From: Paraburkholderia translucens
GTDB taxonomy: Bacteria; Pseudomonadota; Gammaproteobacteria; Burkholderiales; Burkholderiaceae
Direction: 5' to 3'
Length of the DNA: 64,000 bases
Assembly (NCBI RefSeq): GCF_020881035.1
Contig: NZ_JAJITC010000005.1
Coordinates: 426,398-490,397, forward strand
The notes beneath the pieces were generated by a model that did no database searches, had not been told where the DNA came from, and was given only the letters and a program-made list of their open reading frames with translations. Shown here one piece after another: positions 1-8,165 of this stretch. The first letter of the stretch is position 1; every line of letters starts with the position of its first letter. The position numbers and the translations under genes were made by a program.

Positions 1-438
1 GGCAGTCTCATCAGGAAGCCGAATGAATAACCGGTCAGCGTTCAAGCGCCTTGCATCGCTTCCTTTCAATGGTCGAATGGCATTTGACACAATTTCACAT
101 CGGTGCGCGTCGCGCGGAATTGGGCTTGGAAATTGCCAAAAAGACTATAGACTCTAAAGCGTGTCTGACGCGGCAAGGGCAGCACGAGTCCACTCGAAGC
201 GCGCGTACAGCACATACGCGAATCACTCCAATCCTTCACGAGACTTTCGTCATCAAGGCGTCTATTCGCTGACACGACCCGGCGCCAAAAGAGCCAGAAC
301 CGACGTACCGCGCCGAGCGCTGAACCTGAAAGGAGATTCGACGAGGCACACAGACCATTCCTCCAAATAGCCCGATCGAGGCCGCCGGATGTGGTCACCG
401 GCGGGACGCTGGAGAACATCACTTCCCTGGAGTATGCG
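1..438. other. Intergenic, no gene seen
   Basis: Several overlapping short open frames occur on both strands, but none has a recognisable protein, a convincing ribosome binding site or a signal sequence. The right part presumably carries the promoter of the exported protein that starts at 439; I could not assign a promoter with confidence. Confidence 0.5.
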
Positions 439-816
439 ATGGCAAACAAACCGCAATGGCGAACGCTGTTATCCCTGACTCTCCTGTCGCTGGCAATGAT
501 AGGCAACGTCGCGCGAGCGGAGAGCATTCCAATTGTCACGGGCCAGCAATGGATGGCGTCGACGGAAGACCAGAAGAAAGCGTATCTGATCGGTATCTCG
601 AATGTGATCGATGTCGAGCGTGCCTATGCCGGCAACACGGCCAACAGCGATGACATCGCCCAGCGCTTCGGCAAGGGCATGCAGGGCCAGACGCTCGACA
701 GCGTGCGTCAAGGCCTCGACAGCTACTACGCCGCCAATCCCACGATGATCCAGCACCCGGTGATCGAGACCCTCTGGTTTCAGATGGTCGTGCCCGGCCT
801 GAAGAAAAATCAATAA
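439..816 (+). CDS. Small exported protein of unknown function
   Basis: A 125-residue protein with a Sec signal peptide (Lys/Arg-containing start, hydrophobic stretch around residues 9-20, Ala-Arg-Ala cleavage near residue 24). The mature part is about 100 residues, acidic, soluble and without cysteines. I chose the ATG at 439 because it places the signal peptide at the N-terminus; an in-frame upstream start at 391 would bury it. The next gene, a glycine-rich lipoprotein, begins 11 bases after the stop with a good Shine-Dalgarno (AAGGAGA), so the two are probably co-transcribed. I do not recognise the family. Confidence 0.7.
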   Translation: MANKPQWRTLLSLTLLSLAMIGNVARAESIPIVTGQQWMASTEDQKKAYLIGISNVIDVERAYAGNTANSDDIAQRFGKGMQGQTLDSVRQGLDSYYAANPTMIQHPVIETLWFQMVVPGLKKNQ

Positions 817-827
817 GGAGAACGATC

Positions 828-1043
828 ATGAAACGACTTGGGTGGATCGTCAGTATCGGTGCGCTGTCCGCGATGATCGGTTGCACGGACATGAGCCCGC
901 GGACGCAAGGAACGGTCGGCGGTGCGGCAATCGGCGCGGGCGCCGGTGCAGGCATCGCCGCGATTGCCGGCGGCGATGCGTGGACCGGCGCGCTCATCGG
1001 CGGCGCGGCGGGCGGCGTGGCGGGCAATATCCGCGGCCGTTAG
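828..1043 (+). CDS. Glycine-zipper lipoprotein
   Basis: A 71-residue protein with a lipoprotein signal peptide ending in Met-Ile-Gly-Cys (Cys19). It continues with a glycine/alanine repeat in which Gly recurs every fourth residue, the hallmark of glycine-zipper (YMGG/SlyB-like) membrane-associated lipoproteins. Preceded by AAGGAGAAC at proper spacing. It is probably anchored in the outer membrane, but its role is unknown. It follows another exported protein in the same direction and ends just before a strong terminator, so the pair looks like a two-gene transcription unit. Confidence 0.75.
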   Translation: MKRLGWIVSIGALSAMIGCTDMSPRTQGTVGGAAIGAGAGAGIAAIAGGDAWTGALIGGAAGGVAGNIRGR

Positions 1044-1065
1044 TCATGGCCTGCGAGCAGGCGAG

Positions 1066-1099
1066 GCCGGGGCGCGGCGTGGGTCGCGCCCCGGCTTTT
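1066..1099 (+). terminator. Rho-independent terminator
   Basis: A perfect 11-bp stem (GCCGGGGCGCG at 1066-1076 with CGCGCCCCGGC at 1085-1095), an 8-base loop, then TTTT. It closes the two-gene unit ending at 1043. Confidence 0.85.
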
Positions 1100-1328
1100 C
1101 GTCAATGAACCGGATGCATCGCTGAACCACTGTGCTTGCATCGCGCACGTCTGCATTCCCTGCGATGCCTTGATGATTCGGTGTCGCGCGCCCGCGCGAC
1201 AAAGTTTGAACCGGTGACTAAAAGCCCTTAGGATATTCACACCGGAAGCCGTCGCGATGACGGCATGCCCACACAACGCAGAGAGCAGCCTGCGCGCGGT
1301 GCAACCTTCATCTCATCAAGAGAACACG

Positions 1329-2894
1329 ATGCTGCGCACGTCACTGAAGGTAATAAAGATAAGTGCATGGGTGGTGGTGCTGCTGGCAGTGCTCGCATTC
1401 GGGTTGCGCGCGTGGTACTCGAAGCGCGGGCCAGAGCTGTCGGTGTGGCACACCTACGTGCCGCGCGAAATGACCGTCGAGGAAATCAACACCGCCGACT
1501 GGAATGCGTATATCGAGGCCGAGAACCGGATTTTCGAGGACGTGCGTGTCAATGTCGTCGAAAAGTTGCGTCCGTCCGAGCGCATTCCGGCGAATCGCTA
1601 TTACGAGGGCTCACCGATCTTTCCGTGGCATTTCGCCCAAAACTGGAATCACTCGTACATTCTCGAACCCTCGGGGCCGCCCGTCGGCGCGGTCGTGCTG
1701 CTGCACGGCATGACGGACGCGCCGTTCAGCATGCGGCACATCGCGCGTCGTTATCGCGATCGCGGTTTCGTCGCCATCGGCATCCGCCTGCCCGGACATG
1801 GCACGGTGCCGGCCGGGCTCACCGACGTGCACTGGCAGGACTGGACGGCGGCCACACGGCTCGCGGTGCGCGAAGCGCGCCGTCGCGTGGGGCCTGGCAA
1901 GCCGATCGAACTGGTCGGCTTCTCGAACGGTGGCGCGCTCGCCTTGCAGTACGCGCTCGACGCGATCGAGAATCCCGCGCTGACGCGTCCGACGCGCGTC
2001 GTGTTGATCTCGCCGATGATCGGCGTCACCCGCTACGCGCGCTTTGCCGGTCTCGCCGCATTGCCCGCGCTATTGCCAGCCTTCGCACCGGCCGCGTGGC
2101 TCGGCATCGTGCCGGAGTTCAATCCGTTCAAATACAACTCGTTTCCGGTCAATGGGGCGCGGCAGTCCCATTTGCTGACGAGCGTGATTCAGGAGCAGAT
2201 CGCGAGGCTCGAGCGCGAGAACCGGCTGGATACCTTGCCGCCTGTTCTGACTTTCCAGTCGGTGACGGATTTCACGGTCAGCACGCCCGCGGTGATGTCG
2301 GCGCTCTACGACAAGCTGCCCGAGAACGGCAGCGAAGTCGTGCTGTTCGACCTGAACCGCAGCGTACGCTTCAGGATCTTCCTGCGCGTCGCATCGTACA
2401 CGGCGCTATCGCGGCTGTTGCGCATCGGTCCGCAGAACTATCGCACCACGGTGATCGCCAACGCATCGCCCGACTCGGCGCATACCGTCGAGCGCAGCAT
2501 TTATGCGGGCGAAGTGCAAACCCGCGTGAGGCCGCTGGACATCGACTACCCGCAGGATATTTTCTCGTTGTCGCACGTCGCGATTCCGTTTCCGATCACC
2601 GACGCGCTGTACGGCATCGCGCCGGACGACTCGGAGAACTTCAACGAGAACCTCGGCACGCTCGCGCCGCGCGGCGAACGCGGCACGCTGATTCTGACGC
2701 TCGATTCGATGTTCCGCATCGCGTCGAATCCGTTCTTCCCATATCTGCTGCAACGTATCGATGAAGGCATCGGCAAGATGCCGCCGCCGGTCGTCAAATC
2801 GCCGCCACGCACGCATGAAACCGCTGACGGTCAGCCCGACGATATCCCGGCGGATCTCAACGTGCTCGAGCAGGCCGGCGCCGACGAACCTTGA
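1329..2894 (+). CDS. Membrane-anchored alpha/beta hydrolase
   Basis: A 521-residue protein. Residues about 8-27 form a single hydrophobic N-terminal helix, so the enzyme is probably anchored to the inner membrane with its catalytic domain in the periplasm. An HG oxyanion-type motif (LLHGMTDAP) precedes the nucleophile elbow Gly-Phe-Ser-Asn-Gly, with Ser199 as candidate nucleophile. A late Asp and His (the PDSAH and SLSH segments) could complete the triad. The family includes lipases and esterases; the substrate is unknown. I prefer the ATG at 1329 over the in-frame ATG at 1257 because it puts the membrane helix at the N-terminus. The C-terminal 40 residues are polar and low-complexity. Confidence 0.75.
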   Translation: MLRTSLKVIKISAWVVVLLAVLAFGLRAWYSKRGPELSVWHTYVPREMTVEEINTADWNAYIEAENRIFEDVRVNVVEKLRPSERIPANRYYEGSPIFPWHFAQNWNHSYILEPSGPPVGAVVLLHGMTDAPFSMRHIARRYRDRGFVAIGIRLPGHGTVPAGLTDVHWQDWTAATRLAVREARRRVGPGKPIELVGFSNGGALALQYALDAIENPALTRPTRVVLISPMIGVTRYARFAGLAALPALLPAFAPAAWLGIVPEFNPFKYNSFPVNGARQSHLLTSVIQEQIARLERENRLDTLPPVLTFQSVTDFTVSTPAVMSALYDKLPENGSEVVLFDLNRSVRFRIFLRVASYTALSRLLRIGPQNYRTTVIANASPDSAHTVERSIYAGEVQTRVRPLDIDYPQDIFSLSHVAIPFPITDALYGIAPDDSENFNENLGTLAPRGERGTLILTLDSMFRIASNPFFPYLLQRIDEGIGKMPPPVVKSPPRTHETADGQPDDIPADLNVLEQAGADEP

Positions 2895-2951
2895 GACGCC
2901 GATTGCCTGAATCGAGCTGACGCTGACGGTGTTTCCGCCGGAAGATCGACG

Positions 2952-4136
2952 TTATGGCTGATACGACGAATCGACGATCGTCCATAGCGCCGCCTTCGGC
3001 TTCAGGTTTTCATCGAACGGCAACGGCAGATTGTTGCGCGGCACCGGCGTCGACGTCAGCCACGTGTGCTTGTCCGAGTAGCCCCAGAACGTCACCGCCT
3101 TGATGCTCGGCTCCTGCTCGAACAGAGCGAACACCGCGCGATAACGCTCGGCCTGCGCACGCATGATTTCGTTCGGCACCGGATGGCCGAGGTCCGGCAG
3201 ACATGCGTGCGGATCGTTCCAGCATTCGCCCGAATCGGCATAGAGACTCACGTCGAGCTCGGTCACCTGATTTTCGAGGCCGAGCGCGGCGACGTCGTCG
3301 AACGCCTGCTTGATGTTCGGCAGCGGCGGCCAGTTCACGCTGATATGCATTTGATGCCCAACCCCGTCGATCGGCACGCCTTGCGCACGTAAGTCGCGGA
3401 TCACCGCGAGCAGCTTCGCGCGCTTGCCGGGATCCTCGGTGTTGTAGTCATTGATGTAGAGCTTCACGTTCGGATCGGCCGCGCGCGCCGCGCGGAAGGC
3501 GATCGCGATGTAGTCCTTGCCGAGCGCGCGATACCACGGACTGTCTTCGCGGTATACCTGATGCGGATCGTCGCTGATCACTTCGTTGACCACGTCCCAC
3601 GCATAGACCTTGCCGCGAAAGTGTGTGACGACGTCGGTTACATATCGATCGAGCCGCTTTGCGACGATGTCGTGATAGTGCGGGTCTTTCGGATCGCCGG
3701 CGAAGAACCAGGCCGGCGCTTCAGTCCAGTCGCCGGCCTTGAAGTGCCATACGAGCGTGTGGCCGCGCACCGCGATGCCATGCGCCTGAGCAAACGCGAC
3801 GATCTTGTCGGCCGGCGCGAAGTTGTATTGGCCTTGCGCGACGCCGATCGTGCCCGGCTTCATCTTGTTCTCGGCTGTGAGACTCGAAAACTGCGCCGCG
3901 ATGAGTGCCGCGTCGGCGGGACTGTCGATCGAATCGGGCTCGATTGCCGCGCCGACCTTGAAGTGCGAGGCCATGACACTGCGCAGTGACGGCAGCGGTT
4001 CCATGGGGGCGGCTGCGAGCGGCGGGCTGTCTTGAGCGGCCAGCGCCGGGTTGTGCGCGCAGCCCGCGGTCCATGCCAGCGTGCAAACGGCGACGGCTGC
4101 GCAGAGCATGCGCATCGAAGTCCTCAAAGGACGCAT
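2952..4136 (-). CDS. Endo-1,4-beta-xylanase, GH10 lipoprotein
   Basis: A 394-residue glycoside hydrolase family 10 enzyme that cleaves internal beta-1,4 bonds of xylan. The acid/base is Glu185 (WDVVNEV) and the nucleophile is Glu293 (VTELDVS), both in canonical context. A lipoprotein signal (Leu-Ala-Trp-Thr-Ala-Gly-Cys, Cys26) predicts surface or periplasmic anchoring by a lipid, unusual for a xylanase usually secreted free. The start at 4136 has an AAGGAGA ribosome site 7 bases upstream; a longer in-frame start at 4205 would add 23 residues before the signal peptide. The upstream region carries two LacI-type palindromes, at 4188-4203 and 4318-4331, linking it to the sugar transport clusters to its right. 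Confidence 0.93.
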   Translation of the reverse strand: MRPLRTSMRMLCAAVAVCTLAWTAGCAHNPALAAQDSPPLAAAPMEPLPSLRSVMASHFKVGAAIEPDSIDSPADAALIAAQFSSLTAENKMKPGTIGVAQGQYNFAPADKIVAFAQAHGIAVRGHTLVWHFKAGDWTEAPAWFFAGDPKDPHYHDIVAKRLDRYVTDVVTHFRGKVYAWDVVNEVISDDPHQVYREDSPWYRALGKDYIAIAFRAARAADPNVKLYINDYNTEDPGKRAKLLAVIRDLRAQGVPIDGVGHQMHISVNWPPLPNIKQAFDDVAALGLENQVTELDVSLYADSGECWNDPHACLPDLGHPVPNEIMRAQAERYRAVFALFEQEPSIKAVTFWGYSDKHTWLTSTPVPRNNLPLPFDENLKPKAALWTIVDSSYQP

Positions 4137-4187
4137 TCCTGTCTCCTTGTGATGTGGCGTTCGTTCCGATGGTTCTCTAACTACTTC

Positions 4188-4203
4188 TAACGTTATCGGT
4201 AAC
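4188..4203. promoter_or_regulatory. LacI-type operator before xylanase
   Basis: TAACGTTATCGGTAAC. The right part, GTTATCGGTAAC (4192-4203), is a near-palindrome of the GTTA-N4-TAAC type also found at 5404-5415 and 26640-26651. The left part, TAACGTTA, is the 8-bp palindrome seen in the cluster B operators. It lies about 50 bases upstream of the xylanase start, where it could block its promoter. Confidence 0.6.
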
Positions 4204-4317
4204 AATCGCGATGTTAGGCAGCGCCTCCCCGAACCCGCTATGGGGGATTTACCTGACGTATCAAAAACAACAATGCGGGATGAATGAACGCCGAGTCGCC
4301 CAATGGGACCAGGAATT

Positions 4318-4331
4318 TGAAAGCGCTTTCA
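4318..4331. promoter_or_regulatory. TGAAAGCGCTTTCA operator
   Basis: A perfect 14-bp palindrome identical to those at 6890-6903 and 8040-8053. It lies between the BON gene (ending at 4425) and the xylanase start (4136), so it is best read as a distal xylanase control site for the LacI protein encoded at 6926. Confidence 0.7.
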
Positions 4332-4424
4332 GGCGGTGGCTGCATCGCACGTTCGCGCCGCAAACTGCGCGAAACGGCGCGCCAGTCAATCAGTCCGACT
4401 GGCGAGACGGAAAACCGGAGCCGT

Positions 4425-4736
4425 TTAATGTGCGTTCAGCGAGCCACCGTCCGGGGAGAGCCGGTTGTCTACCGAAGTGACGCCGGGCACCGACATCGCA
4501 CTCTGCTCGGCACGCGCGACATGATCCCGCTCTGGCACCCATCCGACCAGCGTGATATGTCCCGAGTGGGCAAGGACAAATACATGTGACATCCCGACAC
4601 CGCTGCGCGCTTCCGCAACACGCACGGCATGCGCGAGTTGTTGGTCGGTGGGCTGCGAATCGCTCTGGGCATGGACCGCCGGCGCGATTGCGGCTGAAGC
4701 TAATAACACAAGTGCAGAAACAAGGACTGTTTTCAC
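4425..4736 (-). CDS. Exported BON-domain protein
   Basis: A 103-residue protein with a Sec signal peptide cleaved near Ala-His-Ala-Gln (residue 23). It is followed by one BON domain (about residues 30-95), with the typical glycine in the HSGHITLVGWV strand and the V-PGVTSVDN ending. BON domains bind phospholipid or envelope surfaces, and single-domain periplasmic forms are linked to envelope stress protection. It lies upstream of the xylanase on the same strand, but 290 bases and two operators separate them, so it is probably an independent transcript. Confidence 0.85.
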   Translation of the reverse strand: MKTVLVSALVLLASAAIAPAVHAQSDSQPTDQQLAHAVRVAEARSGVGMSHVFVLAHSGHITLVGWVPERDHVARAEQSAMSVPGVTSVDNRLSPDGGSLNAH

Positions 4737-5571
4737 GATAACTCCTTACGTACCACGGTGCTCCGGCAAACTGCGCCGGCAAATCTTCTTCCGGCCGGAC
4801 GCCATGCGCGGCCGCGGAAGTACATCGGACAAAATCCTCTTCCCATTGGATGCACCGCGCCTGTCGCGGTGGGGCGTCGCGATTTTGTCGCTCGGGGCGA
4901 CGAGCGGTCGTGCGCCGTCGCCCGGGGAAAGTCTGCAAGGGCAGCGTGTTCGAGCGGGACGTCGCGCGTGCGGCGTGGCGGAGGAACAGCGGGAGCCGAG
5001 GGATGGGAGCTGGTTGGAGCGCTCGTGGTGGAGCGCGAAAGCCAGACGGATGCGCTGACAATCCCGCACTCAGCCGGCTACGCAGCTGAGCCCGGCTCGT
5101 TGCCCGGCATCGTATGCATTGATGATAGTCGCAAATTTCTGCCCCTGCCGGGAGCAGAAAGACCGGCGGTCAAGCCCGAACCGGCAGGATGAGCGAAACG
5201 AGCCGTTGCATCTTTGCAACGGCGATGGCGATTTCAGCTTGCATTCGAGCGCGATTTCCGAGCCGGGCAGCCGCTGAGCGACCCGATCGGCGACATTCGC
5301 GGGTTGCGATGGCGCATGAATTCAAACGTATTTCCGGCGCTTATGACCATCAGGTAATGGTCACGAAACGGGGTGCTACTTCGGGATCGGGCGGAGCGCA
5401 ACTGTTATCGATAACAGCGTTTTCCCTGAGCCGTTAGTTCGATGCACGGCGCAAGGTCATCCCTATAATCGCCTCGAAATGTGAAGCGAACATTTCAGCA
5501 AGTGGGGAACGCGTGAGAACGCATGCGTCCTGATGGGCTTGGAGACGCCAAAACACATATAGGATATCTAA
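4737..5571. other. Long intergenic region before the porin
   Basis: 835 bases between divergent genes. The overlapping open frames on both strands (the longest on the plus strand at 4552-5058 and 4758-5192) give arginine/alanine-rich translations with no recognisable family, and I regard them as shadows. The 5189-5437 frame is likewise unsupported. The right end carries the palindromic operator at 5402-5417 and must hold the porin promoter and 5' leader. Confidence 0.5.
5402..5417. promoter_or_regulatory. Perfect LacI-type palindrome before porin
   Basis: CTGTTATCGATAACAG is a perfect 16-bp palindrome 155 bases upstream of the porin start. Its core, GTTATCGATAAC, shares the GTTA-YCGR-TAAC pattern with the sites before the xylanase (4192-4203) and the MFS/xylD operon (26640-26651). 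Confidence 0.65.
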
Positions 5572-6723
5572 ATGAAAAAGAAGCTTATTGCCCTGTCCGT
5601 GATGGCAGCCGCAACGACGGTGGCCCATGCGCAGAGCAGCGTCACGCTGTACGGCCGCATTGACAACGGCATTCAGTTTGAAACTGGCCTTCCGGGCGGC
5701 CACGCATGGTCGGCCCAAAGCGGGGACTGGGGTTGCTCCTGGTTCGGCCTCCAGGGCGCCGAAGATCTGGGCGGCGGCACGAAGTCGATCTTCCAGCTCG
5801 AAGGTCAGCTCAATACGATGACCGGCGCATCGGCGGGTAATCTGTTTGGCCGCCACGCAACGGTCGGGTTCACCAACGACAACTACGGTCTGTTCAAGAT
5901 TGGTAACCTCGGTGCGGGCGAACTGTCGCAGGACAGCTGGGGCACCGACCCGCAGTTGATGCAGCGCTACGCGATCTCGACACTGGTGCGCGGCCGTAAC
6001 TGGACCAGCACCAGCAACGGTGCCGAGTACAACTCGCCGGTGCTGTTCGGCGGCCTCGTGTTGAAGGGCCAGTATTCGCTGACCAACAACACAAGCTGGA
6101 ACTCGGCGCCGGTCAATGCGCAGGGCGTACACACCGGCCAGGGTCGTACCAACGCAATCGAAGGTATCTACACGTGGGGCAGCGGCGATTTCCGCGTGAT
6201 CTATGACGAAGTGCGCGGCGCCGACGGCACGTTCAACAATGTGTACAGCGCTTCGCGGATGGCCCTCGTCGGCGGCACGTATGTGATCGGACCGGTGAAG
6301 CTGTACGCGGGCTACCAGCACCTGAGCGCGCCTAACGCGACGGACGCTAGCGTGGGCGTAGCCGGCACGCAGCCGCTCGGCGTGAGCGCACCGACCAGCG
6401 TGAACCACGAATGGTTCGGTGCCGCATGGCAGGTCACGGCGCCGACGGCGTTGACGGCCGCGGTCTATCACGCGAACGCGAACAACGGCAACGGCAACGC
6501 GACGCTGTTCACGCTCGCCGCGACGTACGCGCTGTCGAAGCGCACGTTCCTGTACACGGAAGCCGGCTACGTGCACAACAGCTCCACGTCGAACATCAAC
6601 CTGGGCAACGGCTCGTACGGCAACAATAACTTCAATCCGGTGACGGGTACGTCGTCGAACGGCAACCCGAATTACGGTCATAGCCAGACCGGCGTCTTCG
6701 CCGGGATCATGACCTCGTTCTGA
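5572..6723 (+). CDS. Gram-negative trimeric porin
   Basis: A 383-residue outer-membrane porin of the Burkholderiales OmpC-like family. It has a signal peptide (MKKK start, cleavage after Ala-His-Ala near residue 20), then the mature start QSSVTLYGRIDNG. Many alternating beta strands follow, with glycine/asparagine-rich turns and a C-terminal aromatic (Phe) residue needed for Bam-mediated insertion. It allows diffusion of small hydrophilic solutes. The operator upstream and its position between the xylanase and a sugar ABC cluster suggest regulated uptake of oligosaccharides. Preceded by AGGATATCTA. Confidence 0.93.
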   Translation: MKKKLIALSVMAAATTVAHAQSSVTLYGRIDNGIQFETGLPGGHAWSAQSGDWGCSWFGLQGAEDLGGGTKSIFQLEGQLNTMTGASAGNLFGRHATVGFTNDNYGLFKIGNLGAGELSQDSWGTDPQLMQRYAISTLVRGRNWTSTSNGAEYNSPVLFGGLVLKGQYSLTNNTSWNSAPVNAQGVHTGQGRTNAIEGIYTWGSGDFRVIYDEVRGADGTFNNVYSASRMALVGGTYVIGPVKLYAGYQHLSAPNATDASVGVAGTQPLGVSAPTSVNHEWFGAAWQVTAPTALTAAVYHANANNGNGNATLFTLAATYALSKRTFLYTEAGYVHNSSTSNINLGNGSYGNNNFNPVTGTSSNGNPNYGHSQTGVFAGIMTSF

Positions 6724-6796
6724 GTTGAGATTGCCTGATCAGCAATCGTAGTGATCTCTTTGTTTCAAGGACTGTTTAATTCTCTTTCATAGAGAG

Positions 6797-6841
6797 GCCG
6801 GTGCGACGCCTCCTCCACCCTCGTCGCATCGGCTGCTTTTT
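6797..6841 (+). terminator. Terminator after porin
   Basis: A 12-bp stem with one G-T pair (6797-6808 with 6822-6833) and a 13-base loop, followed by TGCTTTTT. Confidence 0.8.
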
Positions 6842-6889
6842 CGATTTTCGAATTCATCACCGGATATATCGCGCTTTTTTTTCAACGTT

Positions 6890-6903
6890 TGAAAGCGCTT
6901 TCA
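6890..6903. promoter_or_regulatory. TGAAAGCGCTTTCA operator before lacI-A
   Basis: A perfect 14-bp palindrome 22 bases upstream of the LacI-family start at 6926, suggesting autoregulation. Identical copies at 4318 and 8040. Confidence 0.75.
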
Positions 6904-6925
6904 GGACAGGATTCAGGCAGAAGTC

Positions 6926-8017
6926 ATGACCGACGACGGCTCAATCGACGACCCCGGCGCGCCCACGGTACCTCAAGTACCCACGGCACCCAACGTGACG
7001 CTCGAAGCTATCGCGCGCGCGGCCGGTGTTTCTCCGAGCACCGTATCGCGGATCCTGAACGGTTCGGCGCGCGTGCTTCCCGCCAAGCAGCGGGCAGTGG
7101 AAGAAGCGATCGCGCGCTTCAACTATCGGCCGAACGTGCTCGCGCGCAGCCTCGCGAGCGGGCGGACCCACACGATCGGCGTACTGACACAGGCGGTGTC
7201 GAGCCCGTTTTACGCGGAGTGGTTGCGCGGCATCGAAGAGGCGCTGTCCGAGCCCGGCTTTACGCCCATCTTCGTCAGCAGCCGCTGGAACATCAACGAA
7301 GAAAAGGCGCGCCTCGAGCAGTTCATCGCGCGGCGCGTCGACGGAATCATCCTGCTGCACGCGCAGCTCGATGAACCGAGCTTGACCGACTACGCGCGCC
7401 ACGCGCCGATGCTCGTGCTCGGCCGCTCGGTGCAAAACAGCGCGACGCTCGCGGGCCTGCCGATAGACAACATGCAGGGCGCGCGCGACGCGACCCGTCA
7501 TCTGATCGAGCAGGGCCATCGCGAGATCGCGTTCATCGCGGGACCCGCCAGTCACGAGGATGCGATCGAGCGCCTATGCGGCTATCGCGTCGCGCTCGAG
7601 GAAGCGGGCATCGGCTTCGATGCCGATCTTGTCGAGCAGGGCGATTACCTCGAAACGGGCGGCGTCGCCGCGATGGAGCGGTTGATGGTGCGCCATCCAT
7701 CGTTCAGCGCGGTGTTTTGCGCCAACGATCAGACCGCGTACGGCGCGCGGCTCGCGATGTTCCGCCGCGGCGTGCGGGTGCCGGAGGACGTGTCGCTGGT
7801 CGGCTTCGACGATCTGCCGACTTCGTCCTACATGACCCCGCCTTTGACGACGGTCCGCCAGCCGACCTATGAAATCGGCCGCCTCGCCGCGCAGGGCATC
7901 GTGCAGATGATCCGCAAGCAAACGATCGCGCTCAGTCCGATTCCGCTCACGCTAGTGACGCGTGAAACGACGCGGCGAATCACGTCTCCCGTGAAGCGGG
8001 GAGATACGCGGACCTAG
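6926..8017 (+). CDS. LacI-family regulator of ABC cluster A
   Basis: A 363-residue repressor. The N-terminal 22 residues form a proline/aspartate-rich extension. Then comes the LacI helix-turn-helix (TLEAIARAAGVSPSTVSRILNG, about residues 25-46) and hinge. A periplasmic-binding-protein-like effector domain follows, with the usual VGFDDLPTSSYMTPPLTTVRQP region. It precedes the ABC sugar operon and has the same 14-bp palindrome before its own gene, before the binding-protein gene and before the xylanase, so it probably senses a cello- or xylo-oligosaccharide (inference). Confidence 0.92.
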   Translation: MTDDGSIDDPGAPTVPQVPTAPNVTLEAIARAAGVSPSTVSRILNGSARVLPAKQRAVEEAIARFNYRPNVLARSLASGRTHTIGVLTQAVSSPFYAEWLRGIEEALSEPGFTPIFVSSRWNINEEKARLEQFIARRVDGIILLHAQLDEPSLTDYARHAPMLVLGRSVQNSATLAGLPIDNMQGARDATRHLIEQGHREIAFIAGPASHEDAIERLCGYRVALEEAGIGFDADLVEQGDYLETGGVAAMERLMVRHPSFSAVFCANDQTAYGARLAMFRRGVRVPEDVSLVGFDDLPTSSYMTPPLTTVRQPTYEIGRLAAQGIVQMIRKQTIALSPIPLTLVTRETTRRITSPVKRGDTRT

Positions 8018-8039
8018 CGGAAGTTTTTTCGCCTTGGCG

Positions 8040-8053
8040 TGAAAGCGCTTTCA
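8040..8053. promoter_or_regulatory. TGAAAGCGCTTTCA operator before ABC cluster A
   Basis: A perfect 14-bp palindrome between the LacI gene (ending at 8017) and the binding-protein gene (8166). It is the probable control site for the transport operon. Confidence 0.75.
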
Positions 8054-8165
8054 GGCATCAGCAGGCAACAAGCAACGCAGCAACAAGCACAACAGGGGAA
8101 GTAGGTCAGCAGCAACCAGGTAGTCATTGAATGCATTTCAAACAGGATTCACAAGGAGACGAGTA

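Noticed and set aside
5189..5437. 82-codon plus-strand frame before the porin
   Set aside because: No ribosome site or family, and it runs over the palindromic operator at 5402-5417.
4318..8053. Reading the TGAAAGCGCTTTCA sites as CcpA-type cre elements
   Set aside because: The sequence fits, but CcpA/HPr-Ser-P control belongs to Firmicutes; a local LacI paralogue is the simpler reader.
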